Source of the DNA: Maribellus luteus
GTDB lineage: Bacteria > Bacteroidota > Bacteroidia > Bacteroidales > Prolixibacteraceae
Assembly: GCF_003576475.1 (NCBI RefSeq)
Contig: NZ_QWGR01000011.1
Coordinates: 1-64,000 of the forward strand
Reading direction: 5' to 3'
Length of the DNA: 64,000 nt
This document shows, in pieces, positions 26,346-35,627 of the stretch; within the stretch, counting starts at the first letter, position 1, and each line of letters opens with the position of its first letter. The notes under the pieces were generated by a model. That model saw only the letters and a program-made list of their open reading frames with translations. It ran no database searches and was not told the DNA's origin. The position numbers and the translations under genes are program-made.

Positions 26346-29300
26346 TTATTGTCGCTTGTCGTAAATAAGCCGGTCGGTAAACACCGATTTGCCAAGTTGC
26401 AACCGGTAAATAATAACTCCAGTAGCAACATTCGACGGAATATATTCCACTGTTACTTTTTCGTTTTCGTCTACATGCCTTCTTAGCAAAGTATTGATTT
26501 TTGCTCCCGATGCGTTGTAAAGTTCGAGTAACGCAGGTCCGGCTTCTGCTGCGGTAAAATCAAATACGACCCTTTCATTGAATGGGTTGGGCCATACCTT
26601 GATTTCGATGCTCTGCGTGTCGGTGAGTTCCGGAGACGCTATGCTGGCCGATTTATTTCCTTTGGGTTTATGGATGATGACCGAACCGCCGCTAACCACC
26701 GTTGCCGGTTCTGCTGTTTCGTCGGTCTGTTCAATGTTGTTATCATACACAATTGCTCCATTGTTATTAAGATCCCAGATTTTTATTCTGAATTTATCAA
26801 GGTCACTGCTACCGCTCAGGGCGCCGTCAATAACTGATATCATAAACCCGTAATTGCCACTGCCATTAATGATTCCTACTCCTTTAAACTGAGCTTTGGC
26901 TCCTGAAATAATAAGTCGCATGGCATCGAAAGTCGAACTGTTGAATTTCAGGTTTCCGGCCTGGAATTGAAACTCGGTGTGTCCTTCGGGAACATTGCTG
27001 CCTTTTTTGTATTTGGCCACAAAACCAAAGTTGGCTTTGCCTGTAAGTGTCATGTCCTCTTTGTAGGCACCTGCCGGAGACCAGATCCAGCCACCGCCGG
27101 TTACAAATCCACCATCGGGGTCATAAACCGGAATATAGTCGGAAAGCATCGTGTCTAAATTGCCACATGTATCGCTAACGATCAACTCAATGCGGTAAAC
27201 TCCCGGCTCGTTGTAGGTATGAGAAGCGGTAGATGTTTGTGCAGAAGAGCTTTGATGAGTGAAATGGCCGTCACCCCAGTTCCATTCCAGCTCTGCAATT
27301 GCTCCGGAACATACGGCACTGGCAACAATCTCAGTTCCCACCGGGTTCGGATCAATAGGAGTAGTGAGTGAGACTATTTCGATTGAAACCGGACAGCCTC
27401 CTTCGCAAGCTCCCATGTTACAGAGCCTGTACTCAATGGTGTCTCCGCAGAGAGTGCCTCCGTTCGAGGGATGTTGCAGTACTGTTCTTGTTCTGAATTG
27501 TGTTCCATCGCCGCACTCAGCGCTGCAGTTACTCCATTCGCTCCACTCACTCAATACGCAGTGTATGATATAAGGAGTATCGTCACACACATCGCCAATA
27601 TTGTCTTCATCGGAATCCAACTGATCAGGATTATAGGTGTTTGGGCAGTTATCATCTGCGTAGGCAACAAAGCCCTCCGGCTGCCGGCATGAGACTGAAT
27701 CAACAGCTGCATTTCCAAATCCATCCTTGTCAACATCGGCGTACCAGGTAAAACTCTGGACGTCTTCGTCGACTTCTCCGTCACAATCATTGTCGATTCC
27801 ATCGCAAACTTCAGTTACATTTGGATGAATATTGGCATCGTTATCATCACAGTCGAATGCATTATCTACGAACCCGACAGGCTGAGCGCAAGAGATTGAA
27901 TCAACAGCTGCATTTCCAAATCCATCCTTGTCAACATCGGCATACCAGGTGAAAATCAGGACGTCTTCGTCGATTTCGCCATCACAATCGTTGTCGATTC
28001 CATCACAAACTTCAGTCGCATTTGGATGAATATTGGCGTTGTTATCATCACAGTCGAATGCATTATCTACGAACCCGACAGGCTGAGCACAAGAGATTGA
28101 ATCAACAGCTGCATTTCCAAATCCATCCTTGTCAACATCGGCATACCAGGTGAAAATCAGGACGTCTTCGTCGATTTCGCCGTCGCAATCATTGTCAATT
28201 TCATCACAAACTTCAGTTGCATTTGGATGAATATTGGCATCGTTATCATCACAGTCGAATGCATTATCTACGAACCCGACAGGCTGAGCGCAAGAGATTG
28301 AATCAACAGCTGCATTTCCAAATCCATCCTTGTCAACATCGGCATACCAGGTGAAAATCAGGACGTCTTCGTCGATTTCGCCGTCGCAATCATTGTCGAT
28401 TCCATCGCAAAGTTCGGGTGCTCCGGGATAAACGGTTATATCAGAATCGTCGCAATCGAGGTTGTTGGAAACAAAGCCATCGGGTGCGGAACAAGCCGTA
28501 GAATCAACATTCGCATCGCCAAAACCATCACCATCAGCATCAGCATACCAAACGGAGCCAACTCCTTCGTCTATCAGATTATCTCCATCATTGTCCTTTC
28601 CGTCACAGATTTCCGGTGCATTGGGGAAAACGGTCGGATCAGTGTCATCCAAATCACCCTGACAGGCTGAAAATCCATCGTTGTCTGCATCGAGTTCATC
28701 GGCGGGTACGTTTCCGTTGCAATCATTATCAATACCGTCGCATACTTCCGGATTTCCCGGGAACATGTTCGGATTGGTATCATCGCAATCGCCATCGCAG
28801 CTGCTCACTCCATCGCCGTCCAGATCATTGGGATTGACAGAGGAATCGTTATCGTCGCAGTCCAGGTTGTTGGAGACAAAGCCATCGGGTGCGGAACAGG
28901 CCGTAGAATTAATATTCGCATCGCCAAAACCATCACCATCAGCATCAGCATACCAAACGGAGCCAATTTCTTCGTCAATCAGGCCATCACCATCATTGTC
29001 CTTTCCGTCACAAATTTCCGTTGCATTTGGGAAAACGCTTGGGTCAGTGTCATCCAAATCACCCTGACAGGAAGAAAAACCATCGTTGTCTGCATCTAAT
29101 TCATTGGCGGGTACGTTTCCGTCACAATCATTGTCAATTCCGTCGCAAAGTTCGGGTGCTCCCGGATAAACGGTTATATCGGAGTCGTCGCAATCGAGGT
29201 TGTTGGAAACAAAGTCATCGGGTGCGGAACAAGCCGTAGAATCAACATTCGGATCACCAAATCCGTCACCGTCGGCATCAGCATACCAAACGGAGCCAAC

Positions 29301-32300
29301 TCCTTCGTCTATCAGATTATCTCCATCATTGTCCTTGCCATCGCAGATTTCCGGTGCATTGGGGAAAACGGTCGGATCAGTGTCGTCGAGGTCGCCGTTG
29401 CAGGCCGAAAATCCATCGTTGTCTGCATCCAGTTCATCGGCGGGTACATTTCCGTCGCAATCATTATCAATTCCGTCGCATACTTCCGGATTTCCCGGGA
29501 ACATGTTCGGGTTGGTATCATCGCAGTCGCCGTCGCAGCTGCTCACGCCATCGCCGTCCAGATCATTGGGATTGACAGAGGAATCGTTATCGTCACAATC
29601 CTGGCTATTTTCAACAAAGCCATCAGGCGCGGAACAAGCCGTAGAATCAACATTCGGATCACCAAAACCATCACCGTCGGCATCAGCATACCAAACGGAG
29701 CCAACTCCTTCGTCTATCAGATTATCTCCATCATTGTCCTTGCCATCGCAGATTTCTGGTGCATTGGGGAAAACGGTCGGATCAGTGTCGTCGAGGTCGC
29801 CGTTGCAGGCTGAAAATCCATCGTTGTCTGCATCGAGTTCATCGGCGGGTACATTTCCGTCGCAATCATTATCAATACCGTCGCATACTTCCGGATTTCC
29901 CGGGAACATGTTCGGGTTGGTGTCATCGCAGTCGCCGTCGCAGCTGCTCACTCCATCGCCGTCCAGATCATTGGGATTGACAGAGGAATTGTTATCGTCA
30001 CAATCGAGGTTGTTGGAAACATATCCGTCAGGCGTTTCGCACGACAATGAATCTGTTCCGAAAGCACCGTAGCCATCACCGTCGCTGTCCGCATACCATG
30101 TGCTAATGCCAAGAATTATATGAATTTCCTGTGTTTGATACGATCGGTTCTCATTGGCGTCAGTAAAAGTCCAGGTAAGCGTGGTGTCGTAATCGATGGG
30201 TAAAGTTAAATCCGGGACTCCCGTAATTTGCCCACCGCAGTTATCAGTCGCAGTGGGAGCAGTCCAGGCAGTAATTCTGCAATCGGCAGAAAGCAATGGT
30301 AATACAGGACTATCGGGAACAGGTTGCTCCGTGTCGTCAACCGTTACTTTGAACGAATCAACCCGGATGTTTCCATGAATATCTTCGGCAGTGGAAATTA
30401 TGCTTGTTGTTCCAACAGGGAAAACAGCGCCCGAAGAAAAGTTGCTTTCCAGGCTCGCCATTCCGCAGTTGTCCGTGGCTTGCACTTCTGCCCAGGTTAC
30501 AAGGGCAGAACATAAACCGGCATCGTTTGAGACTGAAATATCAGCCGGTAGATTTACAAGCACAGGTGGAGTGGTATCAATAACCGTAACTTTTTGGGTG
30601 ACAGTATCCGCTTTGTTTCCGGAATTATCTTCAGCAGTCCAAAAGATGAGGGTTTCACCCACTGGAAATTCTGAGTTGAAGGCTAAACCATCGTTTCGTG
30701 TTCCGGTGGCTGTGACTTCATCCCGGTTGTCGGCGACCGACGGGGCAATGATTTCTACCAAAGCGCCGCACTGGCCGGGATCATTGTTAACTGTCAGATT
30801 GCTTACAGCACTAATTACCGGAGCAAGTGTATCTGCCAAAACTGCAATACTGAAATACACCGTGTCGGATAAATCGGAGGGGTTGAGTCCATTGTCTGAG
30901 ACTGTTAGTTCGACGTCGTAAGTCAGTCCGCTTTGTGCTGCAACCGGAGTAAAACTAAATTCTCCGGTAGATGAATCCAATGTCATTCCTGCATCCAAAG
31001 CCGCTTGGTTTATGGAATACGAAAGTAACTGAATCGGAGTATCGGGATCCGTTGCCGTGAAATTTAAGGTCAGCGTCGAGTCAAAATCGATAGACTGATC
31101 ATCCACCAGATCAAGTGTTGGGCGTGAGTTGGTTTCAATAACGGAAATGGTGAATGTCGCGGAGTCAGCCAATGTATCCGGATTATTCCCATTGTCGGTT
31201 ACAGTAACCGTTGCCGGATAATCTGTTCCTCCGTGTTCTTCCAGCGGAGTCCATGAAAATGCCCCCGAATTGGGATCAATGGCCATTCCCAGGGCCAGTG
31301 AGGCATTGTCCAACGTGTAGGTCAACTGCTGAACGGGAAAGTCGTCGTCGCTTGCCGTTACATTGAATGCCAGTTCTTCAGATTCAGGAATGGTTTTGTT
31401 TTCGATGGAATCCAACACCGGTGGAATATTGTCGGGAAGGGTTGTGACAAAGCCGTTTGCAGTTGTTGGGATAAGATAGCTAACAATCGTTCCTCCGTTA
31501 AATGCATTGTATTCATAAATCGAGAAATAATAGGTTCGGTTGGCGGTAAGGCCTGTTACAATAATGTTGTCGTCTTCGCCATCGTATACCACGTAATTGC
31601 CCGAGCCAATTGAATCGCCGGCGCCCAGGTAAGTGTTTTCGATGTAATTTACATTGTCAACGGGATCTGAATCAACCGAAGAGCCTTCGCGCATCACGAT
31701 AATCCTTCTCTGACCGCTTCCAGGAATGAAATTGATCTGGAATGAATTTTTTGTAATCAGGGTGGCATCCAGTACCTGCGCATTTTCCTGCGGGGGGCCG
31801 AGTGTGGTGAATTTTCCGGTTAACGGCGGCCTTAAAAGCACAGGGCCAACATTTCCGTTGTATTCATAAGCTGCCAGATGGTAGGTTGTTCCACCTTCGA
31901 GGTCGAGCATGGTGAAATTATTGGCCGTTCCTTTGTAAACCACATAGTTCTGATCGCCCAAATGACCGCTTCTGCCAAAATACTGGTTCCACGAATAGCT
32001 GGTTGTATCTTTGGGCTCAATGCTAACCGGACTTCCTTTTTTGGCAACCACCATCCGGCGTTGCCCATCCCCGTTTGTCCACGATACATTGCCTGATTCG
32101 GGCGTAATTCCGCTAACTGCCAGGTTGGAAGCTTGAATGGTGGGAGGGCCGTAAGTCCAGCCATCTGTTGAATCATGAGCTGAAGTGAGGTAGTCGATGT
32201 TAGTTCCTGTGCCTCCGTATTCAAAAATCTTAAAGTAATACTGCGTATTGGGACCCAATCCTTTGGCATAGGCAAAATAGCTGGCGCCGTCGTAAATTAC

Positions 32301-34748
32301 TTTTTGTCCCGGACTTATTTCGGGAGCTAGCCTGAAATCTTCGTTGGCCGCATAATCTACTCCATCTTGTGGCACCGCATCAACAGGCTGTCCTTCGCGG
32401 GCAATAATGATTCGGTTATCTCCAGCCCCTTTTGTCCACATTAATCCCAACTGATTGCCATCGGCGGTATTTATCCTGAAATCGGTGGCAGGCGCCGGAG
32501 GTTCAAAAGTTACGGTGAAGGAGCCGATCTCGGGATCAATCTGTTTGTAAACCGGGGCCTGTATTCCGTTGTACTCAAAAATGGCAAAGTGGTAGGTATT
32601 TCCGGGGTCGATGCTTGTGATTTCGGTATAAACGGTATCCAGATCATTGCCATCCGTTCCGGAATATGTATAACTGAATATGGTACTGTTGTCGCCGATT
32701 TTTGCCCCCCCACCGAAATAGGTGGAGGCATAATAGGTTTTCAAATTTTCCGGAATCCCGTCAACCGGTGCATTGGCCCGGGCCAGAATCAGCCTTCGTC
32801 CACCGCTACCTCGTGTCCAGTAGATCCGGAGTTTGTCGAGTGTGATAAGTTTAAAGTGCATGTTTCGGGCGGAAGCTTCCGGAGCGGCGGCTGTTGATCT
32901 TACCCCTTTAAGCGTTTCGCTTAGCAGATAATTACTGATATCTCCGCTTCCGTTGTACTCAATTACTTCAAAATAATACCTTGTGCCTATTTCAAGGCTA
33001 TCGATATCAGCATAATAACCGGTGCCATCGTAAACAACTTTTTGGCCGGGAGCCAATTCCGGAGCTAAATTAAAGGCCCGGTTGGCAGTATACTGCACTC
33101 CATTGGCCGGAACAGCTGTAATGGCAGAATCTTTTCGTGCAATAATTATTCTTCTGTCGCCGTCACCGCTTGTCCACATCAGGCGCATGGAATTTCCTTC
33201 AATGGAGGAAAAGTTTAGGGTCCGGGATGGCTCGGTTGGTGGTGGAGGTAATTTTGTAGTAAAAGAAAAAGTATCAACGTTTGTAGTGTTGTACACCGGG
33301 TAATTGGTTCCGTTAAATTCAAATGCCGCTACATGGTAGGTTTTGTTTGGACTTAATGCGGCATAACATGTAGTGTCAGTTCCTTTATAAACCACATAAT
33401 TTCCGTTTCCAACATGTCCGTATGAACCAAATGTACTGTTCCAGGAAGAAATCCGAACAAATTGTGTCGGGACATAATCAACGGGAGCCCCTTCTTTCAT
33501 GACAATTATTCTTCCCATTCCGTTACCGGGAGTGTAGTTTAGTTGTGCCAGGTAGGCACTGACGGAAACGGTATCAATATTACTGACATTTACCGAAGGG
33601 ACTGCTTGTGTGGACTCACTGTGTGTCGGGAATTCACTGGTTAAATAGCCGATCTTGTTGCCGGATCCGCTGTATTCAAAAACTGCGAAATGGTAAGTAG
33701 TTCCCGCTTTTAGGTTGCGTATATAGCAGTTGTTGTAGGCATTGTCGTACACCACTTTTTGCCCGGGAGCAATCGAATCTGCCAGATTGAAATCTGCTGA
33801 TTCTGCGTAATCCGTATTGTTTTGCGGAAGTGCATCAACCGGAGCTCCTTCACGGGCAACAACAATACGTCGTGTGCCGTTTCCCGGCGTCCAGCTTAAT
33901 TGTAACTGATTGCCTTCAATTAACCCGGAAGTTTGCAAGTTGGTGGAAGCAACGGTGGGGGTACTTAAAGTTGTAGTATTCGCACGTGCCGGATTTGTTG
34001 TTAGATACACGGGTCCGGAGCTGCCGTTGTATTCAAAGGCCGCGAAGTGATAAGTTGAATCAGGATAAAGATTTGTGACAGTGAAAGAACCGCTGGTTCC
34101 TTTATACACTACAAAATTTCCGTTTCCGATGATCGATGCTTCGTTTATGCCGCGGTAGTGCATTGCCGCGTTGGATCTGTAAGAAATCAGCTCAACGGGA
34201 TTGGCATCGACCGGAGAACCTGCCTTGCACAATACAATTGTTGCATTACCGTCGCCGCGGGTCCAGTTCAGATCCATTGAGTTTCCGTTAATGTTCGAGA
34301 TCTGGAACGATGTAGCCTGAACTTGCGGGGCGAAGAGGGTGCTAACCGTATCCGCCAGGTAGCTGGAAGTGAGGTACTCGGTGTTGTAACTGGTGCCGTT
34401 AAACTCATAAATGGCTAAATGATATTCGGTTTCAGCCACTAATCCGTTAATGGTAAATCCTGTTGAAGAGCCTGAATAGACCACAAATTCATCGCTTGCG
34501 ATTTGCTGCCCGCTCCCGAAGGTGCTGTTGGCATTGTAAGTCAGGCCGTTTTGAGGGACTGCGGTAACCGGCGATCCCAATTTTATAATGGCCATTCGGT
34601 AAGCGCCGTTACCTTTTGTAAAGTTCACATACAACGAGTTCCCCTGAATATTACTGGGAACCAGATTGCTCGAAGGAGTAGTTGGCTCAGCGGCAAAGCC
34701 AATGCCGCACAGCAACATTAAAAATGTAAGCAAGTAAAATAATTTCAT
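26346..34748 (-). CDS. Giant T9SS-exported mosaic protein (2800 aa; Fn3-like, HYR, MopE, TSP1, post-COAP-1)
   Basis: The signal peptide is MKLFYLLTFLMLLCGIGFA. Residues about 25-1100 hold nine Fn3-like repeats of some 120 residues with hallmarks such as RRIIVAREG and TYHFAVFEYNG. Then come two cadherin/He_PIG domains (about 1100-1310), three HYR-type domains (to about 1548), and a long calcium-type MopE/thrombospondin-3-like region with DCDDND and EVCDGIDNDCDG motifs (about 1548-2390). A thrombospondin type-1 domain follows (SEWSEWSNCSAECGDGTQF, about 2393-2450), then a PKD domain and a post-COAP-1-like domain (FVTGGGWIWSP, GKANFGFVAKYKKGS). The C-terminal T9SS type A sorting domain is VWPNPFNERVVFDF, ending LIYDKRQ. 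It is exported by T9SS and anchored or released; adhesion is inferred from the domains. Confidence 0.92.
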   Translation of the reverse strand: MKLFYLLTFLMLLCGIGFAAEPTTPSSNLVPSNIQGNSLYVNFTKGNGAYRMAIIKLGSPVTAVPQNGLTYNANSTFGSGQQIASDEFVVYSGSSTGFTINGLVAETEYHLAIYEFNGTSYNTEYLTSSYLADTVSTLFAPQVQATSFQISNINGNSMDLNWTRGDGNATIVLCKAGSPVDANPVELISYRSNAAMHYRGINEASIIGNGNFVVYKGTSGSFTVTNLYPDSTYHFAAFEYNGSSGPVYLTTNPARANTTTLSTPTVASTNLQTSGLIEGNQLQLSWTPGNGTRRIVVAREGAPVDALPQNNTDYAESADFNLADSIAPGQKVVYDNAYNNCYIRNLKAGTTYHFAVFEYSGSGNKIGYLTSEFPTHSESTQAVPSVNVSNIDTVSVSAYLAQLNYTPGNGMGRIIVMKEGAPVDYVPTQFVRISSWNSTFGSYGHVGNGNYVVYKGTDTTCYAALSPNKTYHVAAFEFNGTNYPVYNTTNVDTFSFTTKLPPPPTEPSRTLNFSSIEGNSMRLMWTSGDGDRRIIIARKDSAITAVPANGVQYTANRAFNLAPELAPGQKVVYDGTGYYADIDSLEIGTRYYFEVIEYNGSGDISNYLLSETLKGVRSTAAAPEASARNMHFKLITLDKLRIYWTRGSGGRRLILARANAPVDGIPENLKTYYASTYFGGGAKIGDNSTIFSYTYSGTDGNDLDTVYTEITSIDPGNTYHFAIFEYNGIQAPVYKQIDPEIGSFTVTFEPPAPATDFRINTADGNQLGLMWTKGAGDNRIIIAREGQPVDAVPQDGVDYAANEDFRLAPEISPGQKVIYDGASYFAYAKGLGPNTQYYFKIFEYGGTGTNIDYLTSAHDSTDGWTYGPPTIQASNLAVSGITPESGNVSWTNGDGQRRMVVAKKGSPVSIEPKDTTSYSWNQYFGRSGHLGDQNYVVYKGTANNFTMLDLEGGTTYHLAAYEYNGNVGPVLLRPPLTGKFTTLGPPQENAQVLDATLITKNSFQINFIPGSGQRRIIVMREGSSVDSDPVDNVNYIENTYLGAGDSIGSGNYVVYDGEDDNIIVTGLTANRTYYFSIYEYNAFNGGTIVSYLIPTTANGFVTTLPDNIPPVLDSIENKTIPESEELAFNVTASDDDFPVQQLTYTLDNASLALGMAIDPNSGAFSWTPLEEHGGTDYPATVTVTDNGNNPDTLADSATFTISVIETNSRPTLDLVDDQSIDFDSTLTLNFTATDPDTPIQLLSYSINQAALDAGMTLDSSTGEFSFTPVAAQSGLTYDVELTVSDNGLNPSDLSDTVYFSIAVLADTLAPVISAVSNLTVNNDPGQCGALVEIIAPSVADNRDEVTATGTRNDGLAFNSEFPVGETLIFWTAEDNSGNKADTVTQKVTVIDTTPPVLVNLPADISVSNDAGLCSALVTWAEVQATDNCGMASLESNFSSGAVFPVGTTSIISTAEDIHGNIRVDSFKVTVDDTEQPVPDSPVLPLLSADCRITAWTAPTATDNCGGQITGVPDLTLPIDYDTTLTWTFTDANENRSYQTQEIHIILGISTWYADSDGDGYGAFGTDSLSCETPDGYVSNNLDCDDNNSSVNPNDLDGDGVSSCDGDCDDTNPNMFPGNPEVCDGIDNDCDGNVPADELDADNDGFSACNGDLDDTDPTVFPNAPEICDGKDNDGDNLIDEGVGSVWYADADGDGFGDPNVDSTACSAPDGFVENSQDCDDNDSSVNPNDLDGDGVSSCDGDCDDTNPNMFPGNPEVCDGIDNDCDGNVPADELDADNDGFSACNGDLDDTDPTVFPNAPEICDGKDNDGDNLIDEGVGSVWYADADGDGFGDPNVDSTACSAPDDFVSNNLDCDDSDITVYPGAPELCDGIDNDCDGNVPANELDADNDGFSSCQGDLDDTDPSVFPNATEICDGKDNDGDGLIDEEIGSVWYADADGDGFGDANINSTACSAPDGFVSNNLDCDDNDSSVNPNDLDGDGVSSCDGDCDDTNPNMFPGNPEVCDGIDNDCNGNVPADELDADNDGFSACQGDLDDTDPTVFPNAPEICDGKDNDGDNLIDEGVGSVWYADADGDGFGDANVDSTACSAPDGFVSNNLDCDDSDITVYPGAPELCDGIDNDCDGEIDEDVLIFTWYADVDKDGFGNAAVDSISCAQPVGFVDNAFDCDDNDANIHPNATEVCDEIDNDCDGEIDEDVLIFTWYADVDKDGFGNAAVDSISCAQPVGFVDNAFDCDDNNANIHPNATEVCDGIDNDCDGEIDEDVLIFTWYADVDKDGFGNAAVDSISCAQPVGFVDNAFDCDDNDANIHPNVTEVCDGIDNDCDGEVDEDVQSFTWYADVDKDGFGNAAVDSVSCRQPEGFVAYADDNCPNTYNPDQLDSDEDNIGDVCDDTPYIIHCVLSEWSEWSNCSAECGDGTQFRTRTVLQHPSNGGTLCGDTIEYRLCNMGACEGGCPVSIEIVSLTTPIDPNPVGTEIVASAVCSGAIAELEWNWGDGHFTHQSSSAQTSTASHTYNEPGVYRIELIVSDTCGNLDTMLSDYIPVYDPDGGFVTGGGWIWSPAGAYKEDMTLTGKANFGFVAKYKKGSNVPEGHTEFQFQAGNLKFNSSTFDAMRLIISGAKAQFKGVGIINGSGNYGFMISVIDGALSGSSDLDKFRIKIWDLNNNGAIVYDNNIEQTDETAEPATVVSGGSVIIHKPKGNKSASIASPELTDTQSIEIKVWPNPFNERVVFDFTAAEAGPALLELYNASGAKINTLLRRHVDENEKVTVEYIPSNVATGVIIYRLQLGKSVFTDRLIYDKRQ
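27680..30110 (-). repeat. Coding tandem repeats: nine WYAD / MopE units in two lengths
   Basis: Nine units start with the codons for WYAD at plus-strand positions near 27737, 27940, 28141, 28342, 28545, 28948, 29281, 29686 and 30090. The spacings are about 201 bp for the short units and about 405 bp for the long ones, with one of about 333 bp. Several units are nearly identical at the DNA level, so copies were gained recently or are kept alike by recombination. Each unit encodes Asp-rich, probably Ca2+-binding loops. The antisense strand stays open for long distances because of the repeat and gives false serine-rich frames. Confidence 0.85.
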
Positions 34749-34910
34749 AACCCATCAATTTTTTGAACACCTTATCTTTTATCTGTCCAATGTTGAAGAA
34801 ATGGAGCGGAGTGATTAAGATGGCGTTGTTGTTAGTCTTTTGATGCGTCAAATTAGGGCTCTCCCGTTTTTTATGAAAGTGCGTATGTGTGAATGGTAAC
34901 TACCGGCTTG

Positions 34911-35627
34911 TCAGTGGTTGTTTTGGATGAGTTTGATAACTTGTTCCCGCCGGTTTCGGGCAATCGGGAGCACCTGATTGTTGCTCATTAGCACTTCTCC
35001 GCCATCGCGTTTAAAATATTTGGTGATAAAGCCGGGGTTAGCCAGGTAAGATTTGTGAATGCGGATAAAAACACTGTCGGGAAGCATTTCCTCAAAATGT
35101 TTAAGCGTTTTGCTGGCAATAATTTTTCTGTTTTCGGTGCAGTAAATCTCCGAATAATTTCCGTCCGATTTTATGTAAATGATGGAGTTATAGTTGATAA
35201 ACTCGATTCCGTCAAAAACCGGAACGGCAATTTTGTCATTCCGGTTGGGGTCCTGTGTTTTTTGCCGGTTTCGGATGGCCAGGTGAACAACCTTTTCCAG
35301 TTCGTCGGGTAACACCGGTTTTAGCAGGTAAGCGATGGCTTTTGTGCCAACTGTTTGAATAGCGAATTCTTCGTGTGCCGTGGTAATAATAACATCCGCA
35401 TTCAGGTCTTCCAGAAGCTCCAGGATGTCGATCCCCGAAAGGCCCGGCATTTCGATGTCGAGAAATACCAGGTCAGGTTTTTCGGCTCTTATTTTCTTTA
35501 GCCCTTCTACGGGATTGTTGCTGGTAAACAGAATTTCAACTTGTTCGTCGAAACGCTCGCGCAGGTCGTAAGAGAGGGTTTCGGTTGCATGCTTTTCGTC
35601 GTCAACAATACAGGTTCTGAGTTTCAT
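34911..35627 (-). CDS. LytTR-type response regulator
   Basis: This 238-residue protein has an N-terminal receiver domain with the acidic pair in CIVDDEKHA, the phospho-acceptor Asp57 in LVFLDIEMPGLSG, and the conserved Lys in YLLKPV. The C-terminal LytTR DNA-binding domain has IIYIKSDGNYSEIY, FIRIHKSYLANPGF and LPIARNRREQV. Its start overlaps the stop of the sensor kinase gene by 4 bp, so the two form one operon and one signalling pair. It lies between the two giant T9SS-exported protein genes. LytTR regulators bind direct repeats near promoters; the targets may be the adjacent surface proteins (inference). Confidence 0.94.
   Translation of the reverse strand: MKLRTCIVDDEKHATETLSYDLRERFDEQVEILFTSNNPVEGLKKIRAEKPDLVFLDIEMPGLSGIDILELLEDLNADVIITTAHEEFAIQTVGTKAIAYLLKPVLPDELEKVVHLAIRNRQKTQDPNRNDKIAVPVFDGIEFINYNSIIYIKSDGNYSEIYCTENRKIIASKTLKHFEEMLPDSVFIRIHKSYLANPGFITKYFKRDGGEVLMSNNQVLPIARNRREQVIKLIQNNH

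Noticed and set aside
29200-30072. 290-codon plus-strand serine-rich frame
   Set aside because: It is antisense to the MopE repeats; repetition keeps the frame open and it has no start context or domain.
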